DNA of 64,000 nucleotides from Dromaius novaehollandiae (Eukaryota; Chordata; Aves; Casuariiformes; Dromaiidae), in contig NC_088111.1 of the NCBI RefSeq assembly GCF_036370855.1, positions 18,263,501-18,327,500 on the forward strand, in the 5' to 3' direction. Shown piece after piece: positions 22,601-64,000 of this stretch. The translations under genes were made by a program, and so were the position numbers. The first letter of the stretch is position 1. Each line of letters starts with the position of its first letter. The notes under the pieces were generated by a model. The model was not told the origin of the DNA. It searched no databases and saw only the letters and a program-made list of their open reading frames with translations.

Positions 22601-25600
22601 CCAGGCAGGACCCCAATCTCTCATGCCCGTGGCAGCTCTGGGTCTCGGGTAGTCCCATGGAGCTGCCTGGCAGCAGGGCTCTGTCATGCTGTGAGCTTGC
22701 AGGTGCTCCTGGAAGAAGTGGTTTTGCCCAAGGCTGAGTAGGGGTGAAGCCCGGGAGGGTGGGCAGGCACATCTCCACCATCGAGGAGCCTGTGGTCCTG
22801 TGCATGGTCCGGATGGGGGGATCGGGGCAGGAATAGAGGGGAAACTCCTGTCCTCCCCATACCGCCGGGTCTGGCCCCTGACACCACATCCATCTGGCAG
22901 GAGTTCAGTGGCTCCTCCCCGAAACGGCGACGGGCGGAGGACAAAGATGAGGGCATCGGCTCGCCGGACATCTGGGAAGACGAGAAGGCCGAGGATCTGC
23001 GGCGGGAGATGATCGAGCTCCGGCAGCAGCTCGACAAGGAGCGCTCGGTGCGCATGATGCTGGAGGAGCAGGTGAGGCCGGGGCTGGCCGGGGCCGGATC
23101 CGGATGCGGGGCGCCTGTGCGGTGCCGCGCAGGCCGTGCGCGGGGCGGGCTCGCCCTCTAGCGGGCAGCGCTGAGGGATGCTGGAGCGGCGCCGGAGCCG
23201 AGCGCACGTGGCCTGGCGGCTCCTGGCCGCCCCCACGCAGGCCAGGCTGCTTGTGTTCCAGCCCCCGTCCTGCCTGCGCTGCTCTTACGCCAACTCCTTC
23301 GGCTCAGGGTGCCCAAGTCTCACCTCTGTGTGGGCGGGAGCCCAGAGGCTGTCCTGGGCTCCCCTGCCCAGGGCTGTGCAAGGGTCCAAGTAGCACCAGG
23401 TTGCGTTTTGTAGCACCACAACCCAGTGGCCTGGGGCCTCCGAGGCTGATTTGGGCTGAGGCCCACCTCCAAGGTGCTGTCACGGGCATTTGGGAGGTCA
23501 GGACCTGCTGCTCCTGTGATGTCTCCTGTCTGACACAGGCGACCTGCAGGTCCCAGAGAGCTGTTGAACACCATCTCGGTGGAGCGAAGCCTTGCTTTAT
23601 CTCCTGTGTCACTCTCTGGATCCGGCACATCGATCAGCGTCCTGATGGGCTGGTCCGTTCTAGCAGAGCAGGCTCCGTTCAGGAGCGATTCATGGTTTCT
23701 CGGTCGCTGCGGGCTGCTTTGGGATTTGCCAGTTGCTCCCTCCCCAGGCTCGGCGGTGGGCTCTCCCCAGGGTCTCTGCTTGGTCTGCCCCATGGCTCCA
23801 AGGACGGGCACGGAGCGGCGGTGCCCTGCCCCTGGGTTTGGTGCCGGGGGGGCCGTGTTGCCGTGGGATCAGAGGGGTGCGTGCGGAGAGCATGCTGTGC
23901 TCCGGCACCAACGCGTCCGGGCCCTCTCTGCCGGCAGGTTCGCTCCCTGGAGGCCCACATGTACCCCGAGAAGCTGAAGGTGATTGCTCAGCAAGTGCAG
24001 CTCCAGCAGCAGCAGGAACAGGTGAGGTTGCTGCACCAGGAGAAGCTAGAACGTGAGCAGCAGATCCGAACCCAGGTGAGTGCGTGGATGCCTCCCGCCC
24101 CGGCTGTAGCCCAGCTGCGGGGACACCCCAGCTGCCTCCTGTCTGAACAAGCTTTTCCGTGAGATGTGCAGCTGGACGTGTGGGTGGTGAAGTGCATGGG
24201 GCCAGGGGCAGCTCGATAACGCGGTGCTTGGCACCTCCGGTCCCTGGGGCAGGCTGCGATCAGCAGGGATGTCCTAGCAAAGCTTGCATTCTCGGGGGTG
24301 GGGGAAGGACTTGGTGCGCAGCCTCCCCATGTACTTGTGTCCCGGCTGGGCTCCGTTTGGGACTGGAGCCGATGTTGCAGCCCACTGCAGAGAGATCTGG
24401 TGATGTGCCCCCACCGTGGGACACTGAGTTCCTCGTAGCCAGCTCGGCTGGCTGCCGTATCGTGTCTGCCCCGGGAAAGGCACTAGCAGCTGGCTCTGCC
24501 TCGTCCTGCTGCCAGCCTTGGAGTCCCCCAGAGGTGCCCGCTGCAGGAAAGGTGGTGGGGAGTGTGGCTTGGGTCCTGGCTTTTCTGCTGACGATGCTGG
24601 CACCCAGAGCTGCTGCTCTGCTCCACCCAGAAATGCACCCACCAGTCCTCGTCATGGCTGGGAACAGGCTTAATGCCCTGGTGCTGGTCTGAGCTTGGAT
24701 GGGCCATTCCCAGCTGGGCTGTGGCCATGAAGTAACCTGGCTGATGGCACTTGACTTTGCATCCCAAACCTCCCTGGACAGCAGAGCCAGACACAGGATT
24801 TAGCCAGCTCCCCTGTCCCACTGGCAGCGCCGGTGCCTGCATGGTTTGGGGAGAGTCTGGCCTTGTGGCAGGCTATGCCCAGGCCAAAGAGTCCTGCCTT
24901 ACGTGGTAGTTGCTCCACAGTGGCCACAGCTCCCTCTTCGCCTGCTCCAGAGTTGGTGCTTGGTGCCCCCATCCTTGCCGGCAGGACCCCATCTCGCTGT
25001 GTGCGGCTGCGGGACTCCACTGCCAGCCTCTCTGCGGCCCCGGGTTAGCTCAACGGGGGGCTGTGTTTGCTGGTGCCCCTTGTGTTGGGGGGATTGTGGC
25101 TTGGACCACATCACAGCAGCTTTCAAGTGGCTCCGTTCCCCAGCGCTGACGGCTTTTGTATGTGGAAGATTGCTTTTTAGCTGGCAGTGATTCAACTTGG
25201 CGTTGGAGGGACCGCGGACTTCCAAGGCCTTGCCGGGAGGCGCTGGGTGCGGCCGCAGGAGCCGAGTTCCTCTCTGCTGAGCTTTCCCAGCCTGGCCTTT
25301 CCACCGGGGGCTCAGGTGGAGGAGACCGTGCTCCCGCTTGTCAGCTGAGCTGTGGTACTCGCTCTGGCTCCCAGCCTCGGGCTGGCTTCAGCAGGCACAT
25401 TTCTGTCACGTTTGCTGTGGCCTGGGCATGGGACGAGGTGAGGAACAGGTCTTGGGCCCTGTCCGCGGGTGATGCCAGCAGTTGAAATGCTGTGTGAGCA
25501 GTTGATGCAGGTAGCACTTCCCGTGCCAGAGCTGGTGGTTTGCAATGACATAAAGGTCCGACACCACCTCTGAAGGTTCAAGTCTCACTGGGAGATTCTA

Positions 25601-27930
25601 GCCTATTTTTGGAGGCCCCCAAACCAATCACCACCACGTGCAAAGCTAGGCTGGGGCTGGGGAGCAGGCGAGTTGGCAAGCATTGCTGCCTGTCAGAAGT
25701 TGCAGGACTGCAGGTGCTAAGGTCTTCAGTCTTTACCCCTGCCAAAATCACATTGCTGATGCCCTGGGGAGTATGTGTGCTTGGGGCAGAATGGAGGAGA
25801 GCGCAGTCCCTGCATTGGTGATTCCCTCCGCTGCTTGTCACAGCCCTGACGTTGAGCCATCCCTCAAGCTCAGCCCTTGGGGAGACTCCGGCATGGGGAA
25901 CTTCAAAGGGAACGAGAAAAACTGACTTCCTCTGTCATTTGGCTTCTCCAGAGATGCTTCCCTGCAGGATCCGTGCCCAGCTGCCTCCTAGGGAAGTTCA
26001 GCCTATTTTTAGGTGAACTTTCCTTAGCCTCCTGCTAGGGCGTTTCTTTGCATCCGCTATTTTAACGAGGATCTTTTAGGGGTGTGGCAGGTTCCCAGCT
26101 GAGCAGTTCAGAGTGATTTGAGGATTAGCAGGCAGTGGTAGCTCAGATCTGGCTTTTGCCTCTGCTGTCTTAAAAGCCAGGTCTTTCCCCTTTCAGGGTA
26201 AAGGGAATTCTTCAAATTCATCCTGAGAGGCAGAAGAGCAATCCAGCATGTGTCTGTGCTGAAGGGGCAGTTACTTGTCTTCCCTCTGGTCCCTGCTTTC
26301 TCTCCTCTCCAAACATGGGCTGGGAGTTATCTCTTGCGCTGCTGAAGTTTCTCCTGGTTTTGCACAACATAACAGTATGTTGGCTAAACTCGGTGCTGGG
26401 TGCAGGGCAGTTGTTGTGCTGCAGCTGGACAAATGGAAATCTGTGTTCCTGCACTTGGAGAAAGCTGGAACGCATTTGTGGGTAGAGGTCTAGAGCCCTT
26501 TCAACCCCGTTTGCCTCTTGCTCTGCCAAAGCTAAGGCCACCAAGCTCTCAGATGGAGTGCTGTAGCGTCCATCTAGGAGGACGCATGAATGTGAGCAGT
26601 TTGGCTGTTTGTTGTTCAGGCTTTTATTGTCTCTTGAAGACATCTGGGCCTCTGGTGTGCAATGCTTTCCCCATCATCTCCTTGCCCCAGCCCGAGGGCT
26701 CTTGCCCACCTCTTTCCTCCCCTGTGGGGTGCATCTCTTCCAGTTCTCTTCCCACTTTGAGGCAGTTACCCTACATTAAAACTGGTGCAGAGAGACATGG
26801 CAAGCATGTGAAAACGCTGCAGTGACCACGGGGATTAAGTTATGGGTCGCATTTTCTTCCTTAATTACCTACCTGTGCCTAGCTCTCTGAGCCAGACATC
26901 TCACCAAGAGCTGGCACTTCTGGACACGTGCAAAACTCCCGTGGTCTCGATACCCAAACAGTGCAGTGCCTGGCCTGGAGAAGACAAATCAGTGTTCGAC
27001 CCAGCCAGTGCCAGTTTGGCTGCCTATTGCGGACCCTCTGCACCCTGGGAAGGATGTGGTGTGGGCGTAGGAAGGACTGGGGGTGCTCAATCCCCCCAGC
27101 GGTGCAGGGCCCACAGCCCGTGCTGGGCTGAGGGGCAGCAGGAGCCCTGCTGGCGTGCTTGGTTGGGAGAGTGCGTCAGCGAAGGCTGCCCTGCGCTGCT
27201 GGGTCGCTCCGCGGTGTTACACTGTGCTGCGGTGCAACAGCCTTCCGGGGTGTCTGCCGCCTTGGGCGCCTGGGCTCGGGGCAGGTGATGTGGAGCTGCG
27301 TCAGGGTGCCGGCGCATCGGGTGCAGCTGGCTGCGGCCAGGTTGCCAGAGGCTGGAGGGAGGTTTTCCGTGCTAACGGAGGGGGGTTTCGCTTCTCTTCG
27401 CAGCTCCTGCCAGCACACGGTCCCCCAGCGCCCACCCACCACCCCACTGTGATCGTACCAGCACCGCCTCCCTCCCATCACGTCACTGTGGTCACCATGG
27501 GCCCATCCTCTGTCATCAACACAGTCTCCACGTCCCGGCAAAACCTGGACACCATTGTTCAGGTAGCAGCGCCGGGAAGGGCCGGGGGGCAGTGGGAGGG
27601 AGCGTGCGGGAGCCCGGCCCGTGCTGCCGGCAGCCTCCGGAGCGGGTGCCGGCCCGCAGGCAGCTGGGTGCTGTTGGGGTGGGCCCCCGTCCCTTGCAGC
27701 GGGGCTGCGCTCATGGCCGCGGTTCCCCTCGGCAGGCGATCCAGCACATCGAAGGGACACAGGAGAAGCAGCTGCAGGAAGAGGAGCAGAGGCGCGCGGT
27801 CATCGTGACGCCCGTCCGGGCCTGCCCCGAGCCCTCCAACTCCGACACCGCCTCCGACACAGAGGGCAACGACAGTGACTCCATGGACCAGAGCAAAGAA
27901 GACCCCTTGGGGGAAGGGGAACTGCCCTGA
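13526..27930 (+). CDS. TFAP4: TFAP4, transcription factor AP-4 (gene-level span, introns included)
   Basis: TFAP4 is a nuclear bHLH-leucine zipper factor that homodimerises and binds CAGCTG E-boxes; it is a MYC-induced regulator of cell-cycle and EMT genes. Seven exons (89, 166, 99, 171, 138, 159 and 195 nt) join in frame to 338 codons plus stop, the usual vertebrate length. The start MEYFMVPAQKMPSLQHFRKS is the family N-terminus. The basic region-helix-loop-helix (residues about 47-103) contains EIANSNERRRMQSINAGFQ. A first zipper follows (FSLEQEKTRLLQQNTQLKRF), then the KRRRAEDKDEGIGSPDIWED linker and a second coiled coil (residues about 150-220). A His/Pro-rich region and an acidic C-terminus ending GEGELP complete the protein. 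All introns are GT-AG. It lies upstream of SRL in tandem. No lesion was seen. Confidence 0.98.
13851..13880. repeat. (GGGCC)6 pentanucleotide repeat
   Basis: Six uninterrupted GGGCC units within a CGG-rich stretch of the TFAP4 CpG island. The spaced G runs could form a G-quadruplex. Confidence 0.9.
14411..15165. repeat. Degenerate minisatellite, core TGTGGGGCAGCCCTGACC
   Basis: About 22 copies of a CTGTGGGGCAGCCCTGACC-like core recur at irregular 25-45 bp intervals, separated by CCACCAGGGC-type spacers. It lies in TFAP4 intron 1, immediately after the CpG island. Confidence 0.9.
21266..21431 (+). CDS. TFAP4: TFAP4 exon 2 (bHLH)
   Basis: Acceptor CGTCTCTTGCAG|C and donor AGCAAG|GTGAGC. It encodes LANIPLTPETQRDQERR through DGEKLSK: the basic region, helix 1 and the loop. 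Confidence 0.98.
22216..22314 (+). CDS. TFAP4: TFAP4 exon 3 (helix 2 and first zipper)
   Basis: Acceptor TTCTCCAG|GCG and donor ATCCAG|GTAGTA. The 33 codons start AAILQQTAEYIF and continue into the first leucine zipper. Confidence 0.98.
22901..23071 (+). CDS. TFAP4: TFAP4 exon 4 (basic/acidic linker, second coiled coil)
   Basis: Acceptor CATCTGGCAG|GAG and donor GAGCAG|GTGAGG. The 57 codons carry SSPKRRRAEDKDEGIGSPD, a plausible nuclear localisation signal, and LRREMIELRQQLDKERSV. Confidence 0.98.
23938..24075 (+). CDS. TFAP4: TFAP4 exon 5 (Gln-rich coiled coil)
   Basis: Acceptor TGCCGGCAG|GTT and donor ACCCAG|GTGAGT. The 46 codons run from VRSLEAHMYPEKLKVIA to EREQQIRTQ, with the glutamine-rich QLQQQQEQ stretch. 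Confidence 0.98.
27404..27562 (+). CDS. TFAP4: TFAP4 exon 6 (Pro/His-rich region)
   Basis: Acceptor CTTCGCAG|CTC and donor GTTCAG|GTAGCA. The 53 codons include APTHHPTVIVPAPPPSHHV and SSVINTVSTSRQNLDTIVQ. Confidence 0.97.
27736..27930 (+). CDS. TFAP4: TFAP4 exon 7 (acidic C-terminus, stop)
   Basis: Acceptor CCCTCGGCAG|GCG, then 64 codons from AIQHIEGTQEKQ to GEGELP and TGA at 27928-27930. The tail is rich in Ser/Asp/Glu. Confidence 0.98.
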   Translation, partial: AIQHIEGTQEKQLQEEEQRRAVIVTPVRACPEPSNSDTASDTEGNDSDSMDQSKEDPLGEGELP

Positions 27931-29260
27931 CACCCCCCGGCCGGCAGCCGGGGAGGGGACGGGGCAGGGGAGGGAAACGTCAGAGAATATGCTGAAATTT
28001 TTAAAAAATACAATGCGATTTGGGTCTCTTTTATGACCTTTTTCCTATACTGTAAATCAGAGCGCTAGCAGCAGGCAAAGTTCACTGTTCAGTTCAAAGC
28101 AAGCAGGGGAGACGGGGGGTGCGGCGTTGGGGGCTGGCACCGGGGGGGGCGGTGGGAGGGCAGCGGCGTTAACTCGACACGGGCCAAAACTGGAACCTGG
28201 GCTCCGAGCTCAGCTGAACTGTTTCGGGAAGGGCGTCTGGGGTCGGGGGGGTGGGGGGTCGGATCCTCCCGAGTTTTGTCACCCCCCCACCAACCAACCT
28301 GCAGGAAATCCTGCAAAACCAAAGCCAGTCCCGGCTTTCCCCGCTGGCGAGCGGGTGCTGTGTGTCAGCAAACGCGTTTCTGTTGGGACGGGGTCTTCAG
28401 TTGGGTTTTTGATTTTTTTTCCTCTTTTTTTTTTTTAATTTTTAAGGGGGGGGTGCATTGCAAGGGAGACGTCAAGCGAAGTGACACTGCATAAAACACA
28501 GCACCCGCTCCGGGCCGGGGGAGCCGAGCGCTGCGGGCGCTTTCACTACGTACCCTGCCGCCTCCGGCCGTACCCCGGCTCCGCGCCTGGGTGAGAAAAA
28601 CACCCGTAGCCACTTAAAAATACCGGGAAGGTGCTTGCGCGAGCACAGGCTGCGGGGCGGGGGGCAGGCACGCCACCGCCGAGACCTTTTGGGCTCCCTC
28701 ATCCCCCACGATGGGCGACGGGGACGGAGCTCGGGGTTTTTTTTTTTTGGTTATTAGTTTCGGTGATGGCCCCGAAATGAAAACCTGACGGCGAATTCCC
28801 GCCTGGCTCCGGCCTCGGCGCCGCCCGGCCGGGGCCCGGCAGCCTCGCGCTCCACCTTTCCTCTTTGTTCCCTCCTTTAAGCACTTAATCCGGTTTGCGG
28901 GATTCGTCAGGTCAGAAGAGCTTTTCTGTTTTGTGATTGTGTCGCTTCTATTTTTTCGTTGTTCGGGGGGGGTCCCCGTTTTTCGTTTCCGCCTCCCCCG
29001 CCTCCGCCTCCCCCCCGTGCGGCTGTAGGGTTTTAGGCCAGTCTTGTGTAGAGCCTTGTTGGTATTTGGTAGGTTCCTCCCCAGCCACAGCTGTTTCTCT
29101 CTCGGTTTCTTTCTTTTTTTTTTGTATTTTTTTTTTTTTTACGATTTTCAGGTCTTTGTGTTCATTGAGAAGCTATTATATTTTGTTAAGAAAGTGAAAA
29201 AAAAAAAGAGGCTCGTGCCTTTGTAAAGAAACAAAATAAAGTTTGTACTTTGTTTTTTAG
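27931..29260 (+). other. TFAP4: TFAP4 3' UTR
   Basis: About 1.3 kb follows the stop, with several T-rich runs (28400-28440, 28735-28750, 29109-29141). It ends near the poly(A) signal at 29235. The exact cleavage point is inferred from the T-rich sequence just downstream. Confidence 0.8.
29235..29240 (+). terminator. TFAP4: TFAP4 poly(A) signal AATAAA
   Basis: Canonical AATAAA inside ACAAAATAAAGTTTGTACTT, followed by a TGTTTTTT downstream element. It is the first canonical signal after the TFAP4 stop that I noticed. Confidence 0.85.
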
Positions 29261-30214
29261 ACTCTCTGCCTGGCATCGCGTCTGTCGGGCCGGGAAACGG
29301 GGCCGGAGCCGGCGGCCGGGCCGCTCGATCGCAGCCTCTTGGGGAGGGGGGTGGCGGATCCAGCACCTTTGGGCGCTGCGGGACGGCTCGGCTGAGCCCC
29401 AGCAGCAGCCAGCTGAGGCCGGGGCTGGCGTTGCCTGGGTGGGCGGGCGACTGCAGCCTTGCCCAGCTCCCAGGGGGTAGACGCAGGTGAGGACGCTGGG
29501 ACGGGGAGGAAGACGAAGGCGAAGATAATCCCGGCCCTGGGGATGAGCATATTTTCCTGCTGTGCGCTGATGCTGTATTTAAAGGGCTGAGCGGGTCACC
29601 CCGCGCCAGCCGCTTGGCCTGGCTCCGGGGCCGCGGGCACTGTTATGTGACCAAATGCGTGGTGGTGGAGGCCGAGGGCTAACGCGGGCCCCCCCGGCGC
29701 CGCAGGGGGAGGTTTGCCCTGGTGCTCTGGGAGAGAGCTGGTGGGTGCCCGTCCCGGCCACCAGCATTGCCCACACGTGCTATGAGCATGTCAGGACTCA
29801 GCTCGCCTCCGAAATGCTGCAGCGCCCCTGCAACCATGCTTAAAGATGTGGTGCGGCTCCCGGCCGGGCGCCGTGGAGCACCGTGCTGTGGATTTCTGCG
29901 CCACTGGGGCCGGCGCTGGGCTTGGTGCGGTGGGCTTGCGTGCGGCCCGGCAGGCGCTGCGGGGCCGGGGCGGGAGGCGGGGGCCATGGCGGTGGCCGTA
30001 GCCGGGAGGTGGCAGCCGTACTCCAGCAGGCCCCGGCAGCCGGGCCATGTCCGCGCCCCCAGGCTGAGTTCCGGGGTGGCCGGTGGGGCAGGGGTGCGGG
30101 GGCTGCGTGGCCGGTGCCGCACCAGGCGGCTGAGCCCCATGGGCGCCCAGCGCCCCTCGCTGAGGGGACCCAGATGTGCCCCGTCCAGGAGCTGCTGGCT
30201 CACTGCACACCTCG
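29261..30214. other. TFAP4-SRL intergenic spacer
   Basis: GC-rich unique sequence between the TFAP4 polyadenylation site and the minisatellite upstream of SRL. No coding or RNA feature was recognised. Confidence 0.6.
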
Positions 30215-30620
30215 GGGGTGCACCCATCTCACGCTATGGCTCGGGGTGGGGAGGTGACACTTCTCGTCATGGCTCTCCATGGGGCACCCACCTCTCCCCA
30301 TGGCTTGGGGTGGGGGGCACCCAGATCTCCCCATGGCTCTCCATGGGGCACCCATTTCTACCCATGGATCTCCACAAGGCTGCTGGATCTCCTCATAGTT
30401 CGGGGAGGGAGTGTACCCCTCTCTTCCCACCTCTCCCCATGGCTCTGTGGGGGGCCACCACCTCTTTCCATGGCTCTCTACGGGGCACCCACATCTCCCC
30501 ATGGCTCTGTGGGGGGGCACCCGCCTCTTCCTATGGCTCTCTATGGGGCACCCAGCTCTCCCCATGCCTCTCTGTGGGGCTGCTGGATCCCTCGGCTCTC
30601 CCCAGGGCTGTGGGTCTCTC
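30215..30620. repeat. Minisatellite, core CCCATGGCTCTCTATGGGGC
   Basis: About ten irregular copies, roughly 36-43 bp apart, of TCTCCCCATGGCTCT followed by .TGGGGCACCCA. It ends about 350 bp upstream of the SRL TATA box and creates a spurious open frame on the plus strand. Confidence 0.85.
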
Positions 30621-30930
30621 CTGGTCAGCACCCATGCTGCAGCCCCAACACAGCCCCGGTGCCGGCGCAGCGCCCGGCTGTGCCCGCTGCGGGCAGGATG
30701 CGGCCTGCCCCGCCATGCCCTGCCGCCCCCCAGGCTTGGGGGGAAGCCCGGCCTTCCCCGAGCGGGCGCTGCCTGGGGGTGGGCAACCAGCTCCCGAGCA
30801 CCCAGCCGGCGACGCCGCGGGGACCCGGTGCCAGGTGGGCCCACGGCCGCCCCGAGCCTGCCCTGCGGTGTCGGGCCCCGCGCTCGCGCTGCGTGCTGGC
30901 GGGGGCCCCCGGGAGCCGCGCAGCAGGCAG

Positions 30931-31017
30931 CATGTGTGCAGGGCCGCCCGCCCTGCCCTGCTCCCCGCCGCCGTATAAATAGCGGCACGGCGCGGCAGAG
31001 AGCCCCTGGCAGCCACC
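30931..31017 (+). promoter_or_regulatory. SRL: SRL core promoter, TATA box overlapping a MEF2-like site
   Basis: TATAAATA at 30974-30981 lies 44 bp before the ATG. GTATAAATAG (30973-30982) matches the MEF2 consensus YTAWWWWTAR at nine of ten positions. A CATGTG E-box is at 30931-30936. Initiation 25-32 bp after the TATA box would leave a 5' UTR of only about 12-20 nt. The ATG context GCAGCCACCATGA has a strong upstream Kozak match. Confidence 0.75.
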
Positions 31018-62355
<31,338 letters not shown>

Positions 62356-62560
62356 CGTGTTCTGTAATATAACCATTCATGTGTTCCTACTGGTGAATGA
62401 GCTTATGTCTTATCTGTCCAAGAAGCCATGGTTTATTAACCCTTTGAGTGCCACACTGGCAAAGGCTACTGTACAATGAGGACTTTGAGTCATTGACATC
62501 AATGGCAGGGGAAGTTGGGTGGGCATAAGAAAGAGAATAAAAACTGTGAATTCCTGACAT
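62356..62560 (+). other. SRL: SRL 3' UTR (minimal)
   Basis: About 200 nt run from the stop to just beyond the poly(A) signal at 62536. Longer alternative 3' ends cannot be excluded. Confidence 0.7.
62536..62541 (+). terminator. SRL: SRL poly(A) signal AATAAA
   Basis: AATAAA in AGAGAATAAAAACTG, followed within about 30 nt by a T-rich element (TTTATCTTTGTTCTTTC). Confidence 0.8.
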
Positions 62561-64000
62561 TTATCTTTGTTCTTTCAAATAGAGGGCAATGTTTAAGCTG
62601 TAAGTACAAGCAATGCATGGTGAGTTAGAACTGTAGCTGCTTTTTTGCTGGTGCCAAGATTCACATGTGTGAACAAGAATTTCAACCTCTGCACGTACTA
62701 AGCCAGCAGGGAGCAAGAAAGAGGGCACGGCGTGAGGGCACAGAGGAGAATGGTGACACAGTAGCCTGGGAACCACCGACAGCCCTGGGGGTCAAAGCAC
62801 TGGGCAGGGTAGAAGAGGCCAGATCCCAGCTGTTGCTTTCAGGCACAGAAATCCTACAAATCTCTGCAAATATTGATCTTGTTTTCCTTTCCAAGACTTT
62901 TAGGTCACCCCATGGAGTTGTCCTTTCACATAACAACTGAGCTTAGCTCTGCAGCCTTCAGCTAGGTGTTAGCCTTCTCCTGCATTATGAAGGGATTCAG
63001 TCCCCCATGTGGCCATTTTCAGGGGCATTTGTAGCTCCAGACAAATAGCTGCGGTGGGATTTGCAAGTCCACGTCAGAGCAAGAAGTGGGCTGGAAGGGA
63101 GCCATCAGAGCTGGCTGAGTGCTGCTTGAGGAGCAGGGGAAGCACCCTAAATCATAAAGTCCTGCAAAGAGCTGTGAGCAGGTGCCCTCTCTCTGGGCTG
63201 ATACAGAGACAGGGTGTTTAGTGTCCGCATGTGCCATTAACCTCAAAAATCCCATGCTGGCAAGTCAAGCCTGAGGATCAGTAGGGCTCAGAGGGTTAAT
63301 TGTTTGGCAGTTTGACCTTGTTTAAGTCAGTGTTGCATGCTTTCTCCAAGTCAGATCCCTGTAGTTTTTTGCTGTTTGAAGGGAGAAGGGAATGCCATTT
63401 TACTAGCCACATCCTTTTTCCCCTCTGCCAATCTGCTCTCCTTGGGATATTACAAGAAGATTTCTGTGGATTGTTTTCTGTACTTCACCCATTTTTAGCT
63501 GTGAAACTGTTGGCTCATCTCTGCACATCGACGCTCAGTCCTGTGAGTTGCAGGCGAATGACTATTGCTTCAAAAGCACCAGACCAGGTCAGGTTCCCCA
63601 TGGACGGCCAACCTGGAAACCTGGCAGCGAAAGCCAGGGGATTGTGGGTGGCCTCGTCACCTAGCTCATGCTGCTGGGTTGCACTGCCCCAGCACGGCTG
63701 GCTGCTGAGCCAAGCACAAACCGACCAAGTAGGCAGATATTGCCCTGGATGGAGACCGGCACCTTAGAGCACTGCGATGACCTGCTGAACAGCATTTCTC
63801 CTTCCTCCTGCCAAACACACCACAGCTAACTGCTCTCCAGAAACCTCTGGAGCAGAGGAACTTACTTTGACAGGAACAAGAAGACAGGGAGGTGCCAGGT
63901 GAAGCAAGAAAAAGGCAAAGCAAACAGAAGAGTGAAAGAGAAAGCTGGAAATGGAAGGCTCTGTCATAATGGAAAGGGTTGAAGGGCAGCACCTCTGGCT
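62561..64000. other. Sequence downstream of SRL, no gene seen
   Basis: Unique, moderately A/T-rich sequence. No exon, RNA gene or recognisable transposon. In human the next gene on this side of SRL is ADCY9; no part of it is recognisable here. Confidence 0.6.

Larger units (their letters stand above)
21432..27735 (+). other. TFAP4: TFAP4 introns 2-6, no further genes seen
   Basis: Introns are 21432-22215, 22315-22900, 23072-23937, 24076-27403 and 27563-27735. All are GT-AG. Intron 5 carries a perfect MEF2 consensus (CTATTTTTAG, 26003-26012). I see no nested gene, RNA gene or clear transposon in them. Confidence 0.75.

Noticed and set aside
29722-30978. 418-codon plus-strand frame before SRL
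   Set aside because: Much of it is translated minisatellite (HGSLWGTHLSP-type repeats) and it ends in the SRL promoter.

Overview
This is vertebrate nuclear DNA, very GC-rich on the left (about the first 15 kb) and moderately GC-rich elsewhere. It carries three intron-containing genes whose proteins I recognise: GLIS2 (minus strand, 5' part only, running off the left edge), TFAP4 (plus strand, complete) and SRL, sarcalumenin (plus strand, complete). SRL-TFAP4-GLIS2 are neighbours in the same relative orientation on human 16p13.3, so this is a conserved syntenic block. The compact GC-rich layout and old CR1 LINE fragments, one keeping an ADDTKI reverse-transcriptase motif, suggest a sauropsid (bird, crocodilian or turtle). 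Species is inference; no bacterial, plasmid or viral content was seen.

Layout. Positions 1-1212 hold three GLIS2 coding exons (179 codons, up to the first cysteine of zinc finger 1) separated by two very short introns. Positions 1213-13525 are the GC-rich intergenic/upstream interval between the divergent GLIS2 and TFAP4 genes. It holds a 47-bp-period minisatellite, CpG islands, a CRE cluster and a candidate GLIS2 leader-exon splice donor, with no recognisable protein gene. TFAP4 occupies 13526-27930 (seven coding exons, 338 codons plus stop) with a 3' UTR to about 29260. Between TFAP4 and SRL lies a second minisatellite next to the SRL TATA promoter; a third lies in TFAP4 intron 1. SRL occupies 31018-62355 (seven coding exons) with a poly(A) signal at 62536. 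Its 13.8-kb intron 1 and 10.2-kb intron 4 contain CR1 and MIR relics, microsatellites and candidate muscle regulatory modules. Positions 62560-64000 show no gene.

Function. The genes do not form a pathway. GLIS2 is a Kruppel-like zinc-finger regulator, TFAP4 a bHLH-leucine zipper factor binding CAGCTG, and SRL a Ca2+-binding, GTPase-like glycoprotein of the sarcoplasmic reticulum lumen. All exon joins of the three genes keep frame across GT-AG introns, which is the strongest evidence for the models. I found no previously undescribed system. The most informative items are the phase-symmetric acidic exon of SRL (the large/small sarcalumenin switch), the two stop-free 3n introns of GLIS2, an excess of CACGTG boxes in TFAP4 intron 1, three minisatellites sharing a TGGGGCA core, and muscle-type site clusters in SRL intron 1.
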